Source of the DNA: a virus
Direction: 5' to 3' (one strand)
Virus record (IMG/VR): IMGVR_UViG_3300009068_000024
Span: 1 to 64,000 of that record
Length of the DNA stretch: 64,000 bases
Positions 32,467-40,773 of the stretch are shown here, piece by piece; position 1 is the stretch's first letter; each line of letters opens with the position of its first letter. A program made the translations under genes and the position numbers. The notes below the pieces were generated by a model, which was given only the letters and a program-made list of their open reading frames with translations, searched no databases and was not told the origin of the DNA.

Positions 32467-34305
32467 ATGTCGCATTTCGGAACTAACTCAAATGGCGTAA
32501 AGAATACACCGAAAGAGTGGCTACCTATTGGTAAGACCATTGGTGAGCTTGCTAACAAGTGGTCAGGTAGAACTGACTTGATCGCTTATGTTGGAACAAA
32601 ACTAGACGCACCCGTTCCTGCTCTATACAACCCTATTTCGTCAGAGATAGAAGTAAATACGGAAATTGCTTTTGGCACTATTCCACCTAGTTTTATTACT
32701 GACTTGTCCGATAGAGATAACCAATACGAGTTTCCAAAGGCAGTAGGGGCTATCTACCACGAGGCTTGCCACGCTAAGTTCTCTCGTTGGTCATTGGAAC
32801 AAAGTTCTAAGGACTTGACTAGAAAACAAAATCAAGCTCTCCACTTGTTAGAGGAAAGTCGCATTGAGAAGTTTGGTGCTATGGCTATTCCAACTAATCG
32901 TTATTTCCTAACCTCTTGTGCCTTAGAGATCGTATTAGCCGAGTGTGATGTTGATACGCTTTCTAAGATGTCTGAAACTAGGGCATTAGCACAACTATCA
33001 GGGTTAGTGTTGGCAAGAGTAGATGCTGGTATTCTTTACAGAAGTGATGTTGAGGGTATTGCTGAAATGCTAGAAACAAAGTTGGGTCTTGACTTTATTG
33101 AGAAGTTGAGAGAACTATGGCTAAAAGCACAAGCTCATACTGACCACCACAACGCTACTGAACTTTACCCTCTCGCTATTGAGTGGGACAGACTTGTATC
33201 TGAACGAGCCAAAGAAAAGGGCGAGGACGATACAGGTTGTTCTTGGGGCGAGGGCGAGGGCGAAAGTTCTGGCGAGGGCGAGGGCGAGGGCGAGGGCAAG
33301 AGCAAGGGTCGCAGTAAGACCATTGAGGAAATGCTAAAAGAAGTTCAGAACGCCAAAGAGAACGCTGAAACTACTGCTAATGACGAACTATCAGAACAGC
33401 AGACAGGCGAGAAGTCCAAAGAAAAGGCAAAAGCACGATCTAGTGAAAATGCCGAAAAGCAGAAACACCAACAGGTAGGTCAGCGTGTATTTGGTGAGCC
33501 TGAAACTACAAGAGCAAGTGGTTCAGGTTCTAGTCTTGTAGAAACTCGTAAGCCTACTTCTGCCGAAAGAGCTAGTGCTGTTCTAATCTCTAAGTTGCTT
33601 ATGAAAGCAAAATACAGGAACAGAACTGAAACTAAGATCAACTCGGTTCTGCCACAGGGTAGGTTGCGTTCTAGGGCTATGGTTCAGCGTGAGGCTCTTA
33701 GGTCTAAGGGCGTTATGTCGCAGGTAGAAACTTGGCGACACAAAACTCGTAAGCACACCGAAACACCTAACTTGTCTATCGGGATTATGGTAGATGTTTC
33801 AGGTTCTATGGGTTCTGCTATGAAACCTATGGGTTCTACTGCTTGGATTTTGAGTGAGGCAGGTAGGCGTGTTCAGGCTAAAACTGCTATGGTCTATTTT
33901 GGTTCAGGCGTGTTTCCAACCTTGCGTGTTGGACAACACTTAGAGGAAGTTAGTATCTACACAGCACCAGACGGAACTGAAAAGTTTGACTTGGGCTTTC
34001 AGGCACTAGACGGACAACTAAACCTACTTGGTGGCAATAGTGCTAGGTTGCTAGTTGTTGTTTCTGACGCTTGCTACACCAACGAGGAAATCCGAGCTTG
34101 TAAGTCTTGGCTACAACGCTGTAAGCAAGTTGGCGTTGGTGTTGTTTGGATTACTTACGATCAGGGCGTTTATGCTAGTGCTGTTATTGAGGGTTCAGGG
34201 GCAGAACTCGTAAAGGTCAAAGGTGCGATTACCGAAGTTGCTGAAATCGTTGGCAAGGCAGGGGCAGAGGCTCTTACCAAAGCAGGTATGCGAGTAGGGC
34301 GATAG
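32467..34305 (+). CDS. VWA-domain protein with HExxH site (CobT-like partner)
   Basis: 612 residues. N-terminal metallopeptidase-like domain with H98-E-A-C-H102 and a nearby LLEESRIE that could supply the third ligand. A Gly/Glu linker (GEGEGESSGEGEGEG) and a charged, disordered middle follow. The C-terminal von Willebrand A domain has D443-V-S445-G-S447, the metal-ion site. The layout recalls CobT and the bacterial putative-metallopeptidase-plus-VWA family. With the AAA+ ATPase upstream it probably forms a MoxR-VWA machine. Substrate unknown; the B12-dependent reductase makes a cobalt-related role thinkable but unproven. Confidence 0.88.
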   Translation: MSHFGTNSNGVKNTPKEWLPIGKTIGELANKWSGRTDLIAYVGTKLDAPVPALYNPISSEIEVNTEIAFGTIPPSFITDLSDRDNQYEFPKAVGAIYHEACHAKFSRWSLEQSSKDLTRKQNQALHLLEESRIEKFGAMAIPTNRYFLTSCALEIVLAECDVDTLSKMSETRALAQLSGLVLARVDAGILYRSDVEGIAEMLETKLGLDFIEKLRELWLKAQAHTDHHNATELYPLAIEWDRLVSERAKEKGEDDTGCSWGEGEGESSGEGEGEGEGKSKGRSKTIEEMLKEVQNAKENAETTANDELSEQQTGEKSKEKAKARSSENAEKQKHQQVGQRVFGEPETTRASGSGSSLVETRKPTSAERASAVLISKLLMKAKYRNRTETKINSVLPQGRLRSRAMVQREALRSKGVMSQVETWRHKTRKHTETPNLSIGIMVDVSGSMGSAMKPMGSTAWILSEAGRRVQAKTAMVYFGSGVFPTLRVGQHLEEVSIYTAPDGTEKFDLGFQALDGQLNLLGGNSARLLVVVSDACYTNEEIRACKSWLQRCKQVGVGVVWITYDQGVYASAVIEGSGAELVKVKGAITEVAEIVGKAGAEALTKAGMRVGR

Positions 34306-34313
34306 CACAAAAG

Positions 34314-34361
34314 TTCCGAGCAAGTCAAGTTTCTATTTCCTTTCTCTTGGCTTGCTCGGAA
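34314..34361 (+). terminator. Long hairpin downstream of the VWA gene
   Basis: TTCCGAGCAAG (34314-34324) pairs with CTTGCTCGGAA (34351-34361); inner CAAG/CTTG extends it. T-rich loop but no T tract after it. Confidence 0.6.
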
Positions 34362-34391
34362 ATCGTTATCAAAAAAGAATTGGAAAAATCC

Positions 34392-34421
34392 TTGACAAAT
34401 CTTTATTAGGAAAAGTAAAGT
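34392..34421 (+). promoter_or_regulatory. Sigma-70-type promoter
   Basis: TTGACA (34392-34397), 18 nt, TAAAGT (34416-34421). Confidence 0.8.
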
Positions 34422-34454
34422 TGGATTACAACCCGAAATGGAAGGAACTACCAA

Positions 34455-34778
34455 ATGTGCGACAACCCGAACCACGACCACAGCTCTAACGAGAACTTGT
34501 TAGACCTAATCAAACAAGAGATCAACGAACCAGAGGACATAGCCTCGGTTGCTATCCAAATCTTTTGTGCTATGTCCTCGGCTCTAATCCAAATTGACCA
34601 GCCGAACCCTGCTATCTATTCTGCTTTTGAGCCTATGAAACTTCTAGCTGAAAAGTTAGGCGATCAGGAACTAAGCGACATAGTTATCACTTGCGAAATG
34701 GAACACCACGAGGCTATTTCTAAGCTGATTTCTAAAATGGGACACCCTGCCAACAAGAGAAAGAAGTGGGGTAAATAA
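34455..34778 (+). CDS. Hypothetical helical protein
   Basis: 107 residues starting MCDNPNHDHSSNENLLDLIKQ. Mostly helical, with a His-rich start and basic end (HPANKRKKWGK). The next gene starts immediately after its stop. Unknown function. Confidence 0.7.
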   Translation: MCDNPNHDHSSNENLLDLIKQEINEPEDIASVAIQIFCAMSSALIQIDQPNPAIYSAFEPMKLLAEKLGDQELSDIVITCEMEHHEAISKLISKMGHPANKRKKWGK

Positions 34779-35579
34779 ATGCCAAATTGGGTCTATAACA
34801 CGCTAACTATTTCAGGCAAGCCTGACGAGATAAAAGCCTTTACGGAAAAAGCTGATAAGGCAATACCGACAAGTAATAACAATGGCAAGACTATTGAGTT
34901 AGGGGAAACTGACGGACTTTCTTTCTGGAACTTCATAGCACCACCCGAGGAAAAATACGATCTCTATTTCGCCACTTCTGACGGAACAGCAGACCAAACT
35001 TGGGGCTGGTATGGCTGGAACAGCGAGAATTGGGGAACTAAGTGGGACGCTAACGATACGAGTATGTCCCCGTCCCCTGACGAGATAACCGAACATACCG
35101 GTAGTGTGATTTATTATTTCTCTACTGCTTGGAGTTATCCTGAACCTGTTTTTAGAGCTATGGCAGAACAGCACCCGAACTTACACTTTCACTTGCGTTC
35201 CGTTGAGGAACAAGGCTGGGGTGCTGAACTATCGGGAGCTGACGGAAAAATCTACACCGATAAGACCTGGGACATACCGAGTAGTCATCAGGAGTGGGTT
35301 GATACCGACCAAGAGGGAAGTTGCTCTTGCCAAAATGACGATGAGGAAAATTGGTATGATGACTGCCCGAGAGATGATCAAGAGTTTATTGTTGTTATTC
35401 AGAAGTCTTACCGAGTAAGAACCAACACAGCAGAAAACGCTTACGAGCTTGCTATGGAACAGGGGAACGACCCTGACGAGCAAATGGAAGTTCTTGACGA
35501 AACGATAGCTTGGGTTCTTGACGATCAGAGAGTTAGGCAGTATCCTCTTTTGAGCAATAAAGTTCCTGAATTGGAATAA
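34779..35579 (+). CDS. DUF1281/YubB-like (Api92-like) protein
   Basis: 266 residues beginning MPNWVYNTLTISGKPDEIKAF, the entry motif of the YubB/Api92-like family of plasmids and phages. WGTKWDANDTSMSPSPDE and YFSTAWSYPEPVFRAMAEQHP are also typical. A ferredoxin-like alpha/beta fold is expected; function unknown. It is longer than usual, with an acidic insert CQNDDEENWYDDCPRDD. Confidence 0.8.
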   Translation: MPNWVYNTLTISGKPDEIKAFTEKADKAIPTSNNNGKTIELGETDGLSFWNFIAPPEEKYDLYFATSDGTADQTWGWYGWNSENWGTKWDANDTSMSPSPDEITEHTGSVIYYFSTAWSYPEPVFRAMAEQHPNLHFHLRSVEEQGWGAELSGADGKIYTDKTWDIPSSHQEWVDTDQEGSCSCQNDDEENWYDDCPRDDQEFIVVIQKSYRVRTNTAENAYELAMEQGNDPDEQMEVLDETIAWVLDDQRVRQYPLLSNKVPELE

Positions 35580-35762
35580 ACAAACTTCGGTGAGTTTATG
35601 CTTTCTCTCACCGAGAACGGATAGTCATTTCCCCTCTGCTATCCGTTCAGGGACTAGGTAATTTTTTGGTGGTTCTCTTTCTTACCTAGTCCCTCACTAA
35701 ACTTGACAAAACTTGACACAGGGGTATAGGCTAAACAAACCGAAACCGAAAAGGAAAATGAA
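35580..35762 (+). promoter_or_regulatory. Terminator-like hairpins and promoter
   Basis: CGGTGAG/CTCACCG hairpin just after the gene; GGACTAGGTAA (35651-35661) pairs with TTACCTAGTCC (35682-35692). Then TTGACA (35703-35708), 16 nt, TATAGG (35725-35730). No gene seen. Confidence 0.6.
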
Positions 35763-36047
35763 ATGCTATTTAGACAAGCTCTCGGACACATAATCGCTGA
35801 CCACCGATACGACAACAAGCTCACACTACGCCAAGTAGTAAATAGAGGATCAGGGCGTATCTCACTTACTTACCTATGGGAGATAGAGAAAGCTCGCAAA
35901 GAAGTCAGTAGTGAAATGCTTATAGAAGTTGCTCAATGTTTAGCTATCGAGCCTAGTGATCTAGTAATCAAAATCGGTATGGTTATGTGTGGTGGAGTTC
36001 CAAACTACTTGCCGAAAGAACTTGACGAACAGCTTGTAAATCTATAA
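35763..36047 (+). CDS. XRE-family transcription regulator
   Basis: 94 residues: LGHIIADHRYDNKLTLRQVVNRGSGRISLTYLWEIEKARKEVSSEMLIEVAQCL is a full Cro/CI-type HTH domain. Likely a repressor, with the repeated palindromic operators of this region among its possible targets. A second XRE protein lies at 43.3 kb. Confidence 0.85.
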   Translation: MLFRQALGHIIADHRYDNKLTLRQVVNRGSGRISLTYLWEIEKARKEVSSEMLIEVAQCLAIEPSDLVIKIGMVMCGGVPNYLPKELDEQLVNL

Positions 36048-36078
36048 ACTGAACTTATCCAACTGAAAGGAAATCAAA

Positions 36079-36498
36079 ATGGATAACAGAACTGAACCAC
36101 AGGCAACAGAAATGAAAATGTCTAACACTTGCTCTTGCGAGGTCGAGGACGAAACAACAGGCGAAATGACTTGGAGTGAGGAGTGTTTCGGTTGTTTTGA
36201 TGATGATAAGCAATACTTCACAGACGAGTTCCTAATGCCATACCTGACCAGTAAAGGTTGGGACGAGGACACGATCATCAGAGTTGTTGGCGAGAAAATG
36301 AATTGGGACAACACGAGTGGTTGGACAGAAGTTCCTGCTAAGGACTTACTAAAAGCTCTTGCCATAAATGGCGAATACACACTAAGCGTTGAGATTACGC
36401 CTGAAAAGGAAATGGTAATTACCCGATCAAGCCACGATGAATACGGAGCTAGTTTTAGATTTGAGTTATCACCTGAACAGGACTATAATCCTGAATAG
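36079..36498 (+). CDS. Acidic hypothetical protein with CxC and CxxC
   Basis: 139 residues. TCSCEVEDETTGEMTWSEECFGCFDDD at the start may bind metal; the remainder (WDEDTIIRVVGEKMNWDNTSGW) is alpha/beta. CTGAAAGGA ribosome site. Unknown function. Confidence 0.7.
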   Translation: MDNRTEPQATEMKMSNTCSCEVEDETTGEMTWSEECFGCFDDDKQYFTDEFLMPYLTSKGWDEDTIIRVVGEKMNWDNTSGWTEVPAKDLLKALAINGEYTLSVEITPEKEMVITRSSHDEYGASFRFELSPEQDYNPE

Positions 36499-36524
36499 GA
36501 TAACTAAATAAACTTTCATTAGGC

Positions 36525-36760
36525 ATACCGAAACCTAAACCTAGAAGTCTTAGTTTTAGGTGGAGAACCAGAGGTGTTCGTAGAACCGATGTTGGTGGTA
36601 TGGGGATTACTACCCTGAAAACCTAGTGAAATCCGACCAATGTATGTCGCTAAACTACGCTTGTTCCTTAGCAAGAGAAAAAACTAAGGGTCTTGACTTC
36701 CAGACCTAAACTATAAGCCCTATTGGAGTTGATGGTAAGAACTATCCGGTTTTCTTTTTT
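36525..36760 (+). ncRNA. Candidate structured non-coding RNA
   Basis: No ORF. Paired segments: ACCTAAA/TTTAGGT, GTTC-GTA-GAAC, CCTTAG/CTAAGG, GGTCT/AGACC, and a possible closing pair of CGAAACC near 36532 with GGTTTTC near 36750, followed by a T-rich tail (TTTCTTTTTTTG). The closed rod plus terminator resembles a stand-alone small RNA. Confidence 0.45.
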
Positions 36761-36800
36761 TGTATTTTATTCTCTCTCCCTAAAAGAAAAAAATGCTAAA

Positions 36801-36827
36801 CCTGAGTAAGTTGATAAACTGCTCACC
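36801..36827 (+). promoter_or_regulatory. Family B hairpin, copy 1
   Basis: TGAGT (36803-36807), loop AAGTTGATAAACT, GCTCA (36821-36825). Upstream of the 36851 gene. Confidence 0.6.
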
Positions 36828-36850
36828 TAACTTCTTAGAAAAGGAAATCT

Positions 36851-37150
36851 ATGAAATACGATCTATACGCAAATGAGGACAACAACTTTATCCCTGATGT
36901 AGTCATTACAAAAGTTGAGGGAGCTTGGCTAGAAAATGCTGGCAGACAGATTTGGTTTGAGTGGCGAGAAACTGAACAATGGTGTCAAATGGAAATTGAC
37001 GAGGGCTTTTGGCTAATCACCAACATAAAATACACACCGGATTTTGAGGAATGGCTTGACGAAAACCTAGACCAATACGACAGCTTAGAGTTTATGTTTG
37101 ACCTAAATGACCTAGTGCCGAACCACTACAAGATAGAGCTTGATAAGTGA
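36851..37150 (+). CDS. Hypothetical acidic protein
   Basis: 99 residues beginning MKYDLYANEDNNFIPDVVITKVEGAW; aromatic and acidic throughout (WFEWRETEQWCQMEIDEGFW). Preceded by a Family B hairpin. Overlaps the next start by four bases. No family recognised. Confidence 0.7.
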   Translation: MKYDLYANEDNNFIPDVVITKVEGAWLENAGRQIWFEWRETEQWCQMEIDEGFWLITNIKYTPDFEEWLDENLDQYDSLEFMFDLNDLVPNHYKIELDK

Positions 37151-37290
37151 TCAATTGCGAAACCTGTAAGGGCAGACCCCTAGTTTGTAAAATGTATGCT
37201 CACGCTAATCGGTGGTATTACTTCTGGTGGTGGCGTGGAGTTGATAGCTTGTTTTGGAAAATCCATCAAAAACTTTGTAAAGAAATTTGA
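37147..37290 (+). CDS. Tiny Trp- and Cys-rich protein
   Basis: 47 residues, GTG start overlapping the previous stop (GTGA). INCETCKGRPLVCKMYAHANRWYYFWWWRG. CxxC plus two further Cys; a run of aromatic residues. Unknown. Confidence 0.6.
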   Translation: MINCETCKGRPLVCKMYAHANRWYYFWWWRGVDSLFWKIHQKLCKEI

Positions 37291-37347
37291 TTTATTCTTG
37301 GTTATCTGCTAATTTGGAAACATAACCCGAATGAAAGGAAAACAAAA

Positions 37348-37863
37348 ATGGGTATGGATGTTTATGGAAAAAATCCAAAAAGCGAAAAGGGAACTTACTT
37401 CCGTAGAAATGTATGGGGTTGGAGACCACTATGGGACTATTGCGTAGATAGATACGAGGACTTAGTTGGTGATGTTTCAGGACACTACAACGATGGTGAT
37501 GGCTTAGACGATACAGGTTCATTAGAACTAGCTAAAAGAATAAAAGCCGATCTAGCAGACGGAACAGCAAAAACTTACATAACAGCAAGGAACATTCACC
37601 TTTCTATCTTGCCGAGAGAAACTTGCGAACTCTGTAAAGAAACAGGTATTAGAACCGATAAGGTTGGCGTGGAAAATGGTATGCCTGAACAAAAGCTAGA
37701 ACCCGAAATGGCTATTTTGCTAGGTAGAGAACAGGGTTGGTGTAATGGCTGTAATGGCGAGGGCAAGAAAGATAGTTGGGAAACTAACTACGATTTGGAG
37801 CTTGATGACATAAAAGAGTTTGCCGAGTTTCTAGCCGATAGTGGTGGATTTGAAATTTGCTAG
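37348..37863 (+). CDS. Conserved hypothetical protein, MGMDVYGKNP type
   Basis: 171 residues. The N-terminus MGMDVYGKNPKSEKGTYFRRNVWGWRPLWDYC is one I recognise as a widely conserved phage and marine bacterial hypothetical. CELCKETG and CNGCNGEG form DnaJ-like zinc knuckles. Function unknown. Confidence 0.75.
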   Translation: MGMDVYGKNPKSEKGTYFRRNVWGWRPLWDYCVDRYEDLVGDVSGHYNDGDGLDDTGSLELAKRIKADLADGTAKTYITARNIHLSILPRETCELCKETGIRTDKVGVENGMPEQKLEPEMAILLGREQGWCNGCNGEGKKDSWETNYDLELDDIKEFAEFLADSGGFEIC

Positions 37864-37903
37864 TGAAACCACTACACTAAGACCATAGGCTTACGCCTGA
37901 ACA

Positions 37904-37930
37904 CCTAAGCAAGTGTCTAAACTGCTTACC
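37904..37930 (+). promoter_or_regulatory. Family B hairpin, copy 2
   Basis: TAAGC (37906-37910), loop AAGTGTCTAAACT, GCTTA (37924-37928). Compensatory stem change against the GAGC/GCTC copies. Upstream of ssb. Confidence 0.65.
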
Positions 37931-37955
37931 AAAACAACAACCAATTAGGAGCAAA

Positions 37956-38363
37956 ATGGAACAAAAAATAAGTGTTGCTGGATTAGTAGCAACAACACCA
38001 AGACACCTAGTAACAGCAGACGGACTAGACATTGTTAGTTTCCGTCTAGCGTCTAGCAGTAGAACTTATGACCGAGCAAAAGGTAGATGGGTTGATGGAA
38101 ATACAAATTGGTTCACTATCACAGGGTTCAAAAGTTTAGCAACTACCACAAGTGCGAGTGTTGGCAAAGGCGATAGAGTTATCGTCATTGGAAGTGTCAG
38201 AGTTAGAGATTGGGATAATGGCGATAGAGCAGGAACTAGCGTTGAAATTGAAGCTGACGCCATTGGACACGATCTAAATTGGGGAACGAGTAAGTTTGAG
38301 AGAACTATTCCTAGCAGACTAGACCCTGAACCAGACCGAGAAGATTTGACCCTAGAAGTTTAG
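37956..38363 (+). CDS. ssb: Single-stranded DNA-binding protein
   Basis: 135 residues with the OB-fold SSB pattern: KISVAGLVATTPRHLVTADG, VSFRLASSSRTYDRAKGRWVDGNTNWFTITGFKSLA, GKGDRVIVIGSVRVRDW, VEIEADAIGHDL. The acidic C-terminal tip for partner binding is short (EDLTLEV). Coats phage ssDNA in replication and repair. Terminator follows. Confidence 0.93.
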   Translation: MEQKISVAGLVATTPRHLVTADGLDIVSFRLASSSRTYDRAKGRWVDGNTNWFTITGFKSLATTTSASVGKGDRVIVIGSVRVRDWDNGDRAGTSVEIEADAIGHDLNWGTSKFERTIPSRLDPEPDREDLTLEV

Positions 38364-38374
38364 GGACAGAAAAG

Positions 38375-38409
38375 AATTCGCCAAACTAAAAACTTGGCGA
38401 ATTTTTTTT
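38375..38409 (+). terminator. Intrinsic terminator
   Basis: AATTCGCCAA (38375-38384) pairs with TTGGCGAATT (38394-38403); T tract to 38409. Confidence 0.92.
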
Positions 38410-38411
38410 GC

Positions 38412-38449
38412 CGACACGCTTGACTTACCGATACCGATAAGGAACAATA
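38412..38449 (+). promoter_or_regulatory. Promoter with upstream ACACGC box
   Basis: GACACGC followed directly by TTGACT (38420-38425), 18 nt, ACAATA (38444-38449). First promoter with the ACACGC word; no hairpin follows. Confidence 0.6.
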
Positions 38450-38477
38450 GAACTATCCCGAAACTAAGGAGAAAAAA

Positions 38478-38861
38478 ATGGGAGAACAAAAGCAAGCCCT
38501 AGTTATCAAGACAGCAGGGGACATTGAGGTTGTGAGCTTTACTGCCGAAACCGAATACGAAGTTATCAAGGAAGTCGTTGGCGGTTATTTAGAGATCGTT
38601 AGATTATCGCCAACTATGACTATGTGGATAAACGAGGAAGGCAAATTAGACAAACTGCCTTACAACCACAGAGCAACTGCTATTTGGAACTTTTATTTTG
38701 GAGCTACGGACATAATCGCTGGTAATGTAATCATCACCGGTGGAACTGATACTAACGGAAACTGCTTAGGACTAAGCTTGGCAGACGGAAACAAAATTCA
38801 GGTTTTAGTATCGGCTACTAGACTAGAAAAAGCCGAGATGAAAAAAGGGGAAACCAAGTGA
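38478..38861 (+). CDS. Hypothetical protein
   Basis: 127 residues, beta-rich N-terminus (KQALVIKTAGDIEVVSFTAETEYEVI) with MTMWINEEGKL and a lysine-rich end. AAGGAG ribosome site. Overlaps the next gene by four bases (ATGA-type). Recalls DUF3846-like small phage proteins, but this is weak. Confidence 0.65.
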   Translation: MGEQKQALVIKTAGDIEVVSFTAETEYEVIKEVVGGYLEIVRLSPTMTMWINEEGKLDKLPYNHRATAIWNFYFGATDIIAGNVIITGGTDTNGNCLGLSLADGNKIQVLVSATRLEKAEMKKGETK

Positions 38862-39127
38862 AAGTGGATTACGAAGTATCAAGAATAGCGATCTGGAAAG
38901 TAGAGAACGCTAAGACAAAGTTAGAACTTACCTATTCTGCCGAGTATGGAGCAGAGATAAAAGCAAGCTTGACTTACCGAACACTAGGGGGAGAGTGGAT
39001 AAAAACTATCAGGTATTACAACCGAGCCGAGTGTCTAATGGATTTCGCTACCCTAACCAATAATAAAAAACTGATCAGGGTAATAGAGAGAACAGAGCAG
39101 TATCAAAGCTATTTAGAGAATAGTTAG
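38858..39127 (+). CDS. Hypothetical protein
   Basis: 89 residues, GTG start overlapping the previous stop. IWKVENAKTKLELTYSAEYGAEIKASLTYRTLG is a beta-strand series; the end is helical. Unknown. Confidence 0.6.
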   Translation: MKVDYEVSRIAIWKVENAKTKLELTYSAEYGAEIKASLTYRTLGGEWIKTIRYYNRAECLMDFATLTNNKKLIRVIERTEQYQSYLENS

Positions 39128-39155
39128 ACACGCCAAAAAATAAATGAAAATAAAC

Positions 39156-39206
39156 TTGACTTAGATTAGACAAAAGACTAAGTTAGAAGTATTGGAAGTT
39201 CCAATA
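39156..39206 (+). promoter_or_regulatory. Promoter with +1 palindrome (cassette variant)
   Basis: TTGACT (39156-39161), 17 nt, TAAGTT (39179-39184), five bases, then TATTGGAA/TTCCAATA (39190-39206). Same layout as the GTTAGG cassettes with a different stem. GACACGCC lies upstream at about 39126. Confidence 0.65.
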
Positions 39207-39240
39207 GCCAAAATCGGCACAGAACTAAGGAAGTAAATAA

Positions 39241-39552
39241 ATGGAAAATCAAGAACCACAAGAACCACAAGAAGTAAAAATCACAAGCAAGAAAGCAAAA
39301 GAAGCTTACGCTTTACTAAAAGCCATAAAGGAACAAATGGCAGACTTGGAAAAGCAGAAAGCACAGGCTAACGAAATCTTGGCACAGGCTCTAAATGGTG
39401 CCAAGCGTGGAGTTGTTGCTGGACAGGGATCGTTTATTATGGCAAGTGGTAAAAACACTAGTTTTGACCGAACCCTGATGAAAGAGAAGTTTCCGTTGGC
39501 GTTCCAAGAGTGCCTAAGAACTACGGAATACGAATACATCAAGCTTGTCTAA
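39241..39552 (+). CDS. Small coiled-coil protein
   Basis: 103 residues. Repeated EPQEPQE start, then a helix KKAKEAYALLKAIKEQMADLEKQKAQANEIL and a compact end with FIMASGKNTSFDRTLMKEKFP. Resembles small phage proteins thought to associate with recombination or Gam-like ends; not assigned. Confidence 0.65.
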   Translation: MENQEPQEPQEVKITSKKAKEAYALLKAIKEQMADLEKQKAQANEILAQALNGAKRGVVAGQGSFIMASGKNTSFDRTLMKEKFPLAFQECLRTTEYEYIKLV

Positions 39553-39564
39553 CAAGAAGTAGTT

Positions 39565-39612
39565 ATCCCCTAATAAACCACACCGAGAGTTTGGATTAGG
39601 GGATTTACTTTT
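39565..39612 (+). terminator. Intrinsic terminator
   Basis: ATCCCCTAAT (39565-39574) pairs with ATTAGGGGAT (39595-39604), followed by TTACTTTTTA. Confidence 0.85.
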
Positions 39613-39663
39613 TACCGAGAGAAGTGGTAATGTAGAGATACCACCGAAAATGAAAGTAGAAAA

Positions 39664-39846
39664 ATGACCAAGTATGTAAAACACCTAAACAATGATGAAC
39701 TACTACAACGCCTAGCAGACGAGTTAGTTCAGGCACACAAGGAAACAGGCATAGACCTAGGCTATTGGGAAACAGCCAGAGAAGTTGTAGAACGCTTTTA
39801 CAGCGTGGAAGTAAAACTAACTATCAGGAAAGCAAAGAAAAAATGA
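39664..39846 (+). CDS. Small hypothetical protein
   Basis: 60 residues: LNNDELLQRLADELVQAHKETGIDLGYWETAREVVERF with a lysine-rich end. Helical. Overlaps the next gene by four bases (ATGA). Confidence 0.65.
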   Translation: MTKYVKHLNNDELLQRLADELVQAHKETGIDLGYWETAREVVERFYSVEVKLTIRKAKKK

Positions 39847-40106
39847 CCGAACAGGAAAAGCCGAAAGGCGATTTTAGTGATCCAAAAAGTTTCTATTTCA
39901 ATGACTACCTAAGCAACCACATAGGACACAAGCTTGAAGTTGTTGAGTATTGTTGTGGAGTGTGTGGAAAGACCACCGACTTTATGCTCCGTTGTTTCCA
40001 AGATGACATAGATGATACTTGTTTCAACGACCCTGCCGGTATTGCTAGGGAATGGGTGAAACCACATTGCGAGTGTAATCACAGCCCTTGGACAAAAAAT
40101 GACTAA
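39843..40106 (+). CDS. Hypothetical protein with zinc knuckles
   Basis: 87 residues from ATG 39843. CCGVCGKTTDFMLRCF and HCECNHSPW suggest metal binding. Coupled by overlap to neighbours on both sides. Confidence 0.65.
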   Translation: MTEQEKPKGDFSDPKSFYFNDYLSNHIGHKLEVVEYCCGVCGKTTDFMLRCFQDDIDDTCFNDPAGIAREWVKPHCECNHSPWTKND

Positions 40107-40275
40107 GTGTAAGTGTTGTAATGGCGAAAATGTATTCACTTGCGAGAGTTGTGGAAACGGATTAGCAAGTGAAAGAAAAGCTTTTACCGATAGTTCAGGG
40201 ATAGAGTTTGACCCGACTACCGAACACGCTATTTATGTTTGTGTAGATTGTAAAAAAGAACTTGACAAAAAATAA
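40099..40275 (+). CDS. Tiny zinc protein, paralogue of the 27.8 kb gene
   Basis: 58 residues: KCKCCNGENVFTCESCGNGLASE...YVCVDCKKEL. Shares FTCE.CG.GLASE and the C-terminal C..C with the gene at 27809. The next promoter overlaps its 3' end. Confidence 0.7.
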   Translation: MTKCKCCNGENVFTCESCGNGLASERKAFTDSSGIEFDPTTEHAIYVCVDCKKELDKK

Positions 40276-40291
40276 TCAAGTTTAGTAAAGT
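40262..40291 (+). promoter_or_regulatory. Sigma-70-type promoter
   Basis: TTGACA (40262-40267), 18 nt, TAAAGT (40286-40291). Confidence 0.8.
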
Positions 40292-40322
40292 GGAACTACC
40301 ACCGAAAAACAAGGAGTAAAAA

Positions 40323-40562
40323 GTGGAACTAAATGAAACCGAACAAAAGACCATAAAGCGTATTTATGATTTCTACGCTACTAAGGAAATCAACGCTGAT
40401 GAAGCTTTACAAAAGTTAGAAATGCTGATCAACGAAAATGAAATCTGTCAGGGTTGTCTTGCCGAGATAGACGAGAATAATCCACTCATAGACGCTGAAC
40501 GCTATGCTGTAAGCGACAAAATCGGTTATTGCGATAATTGCTATGACCCGACACCAGACTAA
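40323..40562 (+). CDS. Small NPLIDAERY zinc protein, copy 1
   Basis: 79 residues, GTG start. Helical N-terminus, then CQGCLAEIDENNPLIDAERYAV...GYCDNCYDPTP. The second half matches the gene at 45324. CxxC pairs indicate one zinc site. Confidence 0.7.
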   Translation: MELNETEQKTIKRIYDFYATKEINADEALQKLEMLINENEICQGCLAEIDENNPLIDAERYAVSDKIGYCDNCYDPTPD

Positions 40563-40773
40563 AAACAAGCTTGGCAGTTAGTCCCCCCTAACACTACTGC
40601 CAACGAGCAAGGGTTTTTCTCATTTCTCCCTTGCTCCACACCTAAGCAAGTGTATAAAAGGCTTATTTTTATTTAGGGAACACACCGAGAAATAATCTTG
40701 ACTAATCTTAGGCAGTTGTGGTTAGATTAGTTAGCACCAAAAAAAATAAACCACCGAAAAAGGAGAAACAAAA
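40563..40773 (+). promoter_or_regulatory. Hairpins, Family B copy 3 and promoter
   Basis: TTGGCAGT/ACTGCCAA and GAGCAAGGG/CCCTTGCTC hairpins end the previous gene. Family B: TAAGC (40643-40647), loop AAGTGTATAAAAG, GCTTA (40661-40665). A TTGACT near 40699 with TAGATT downstream may be the promoter. No gene seen. Confidence 0.55.
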
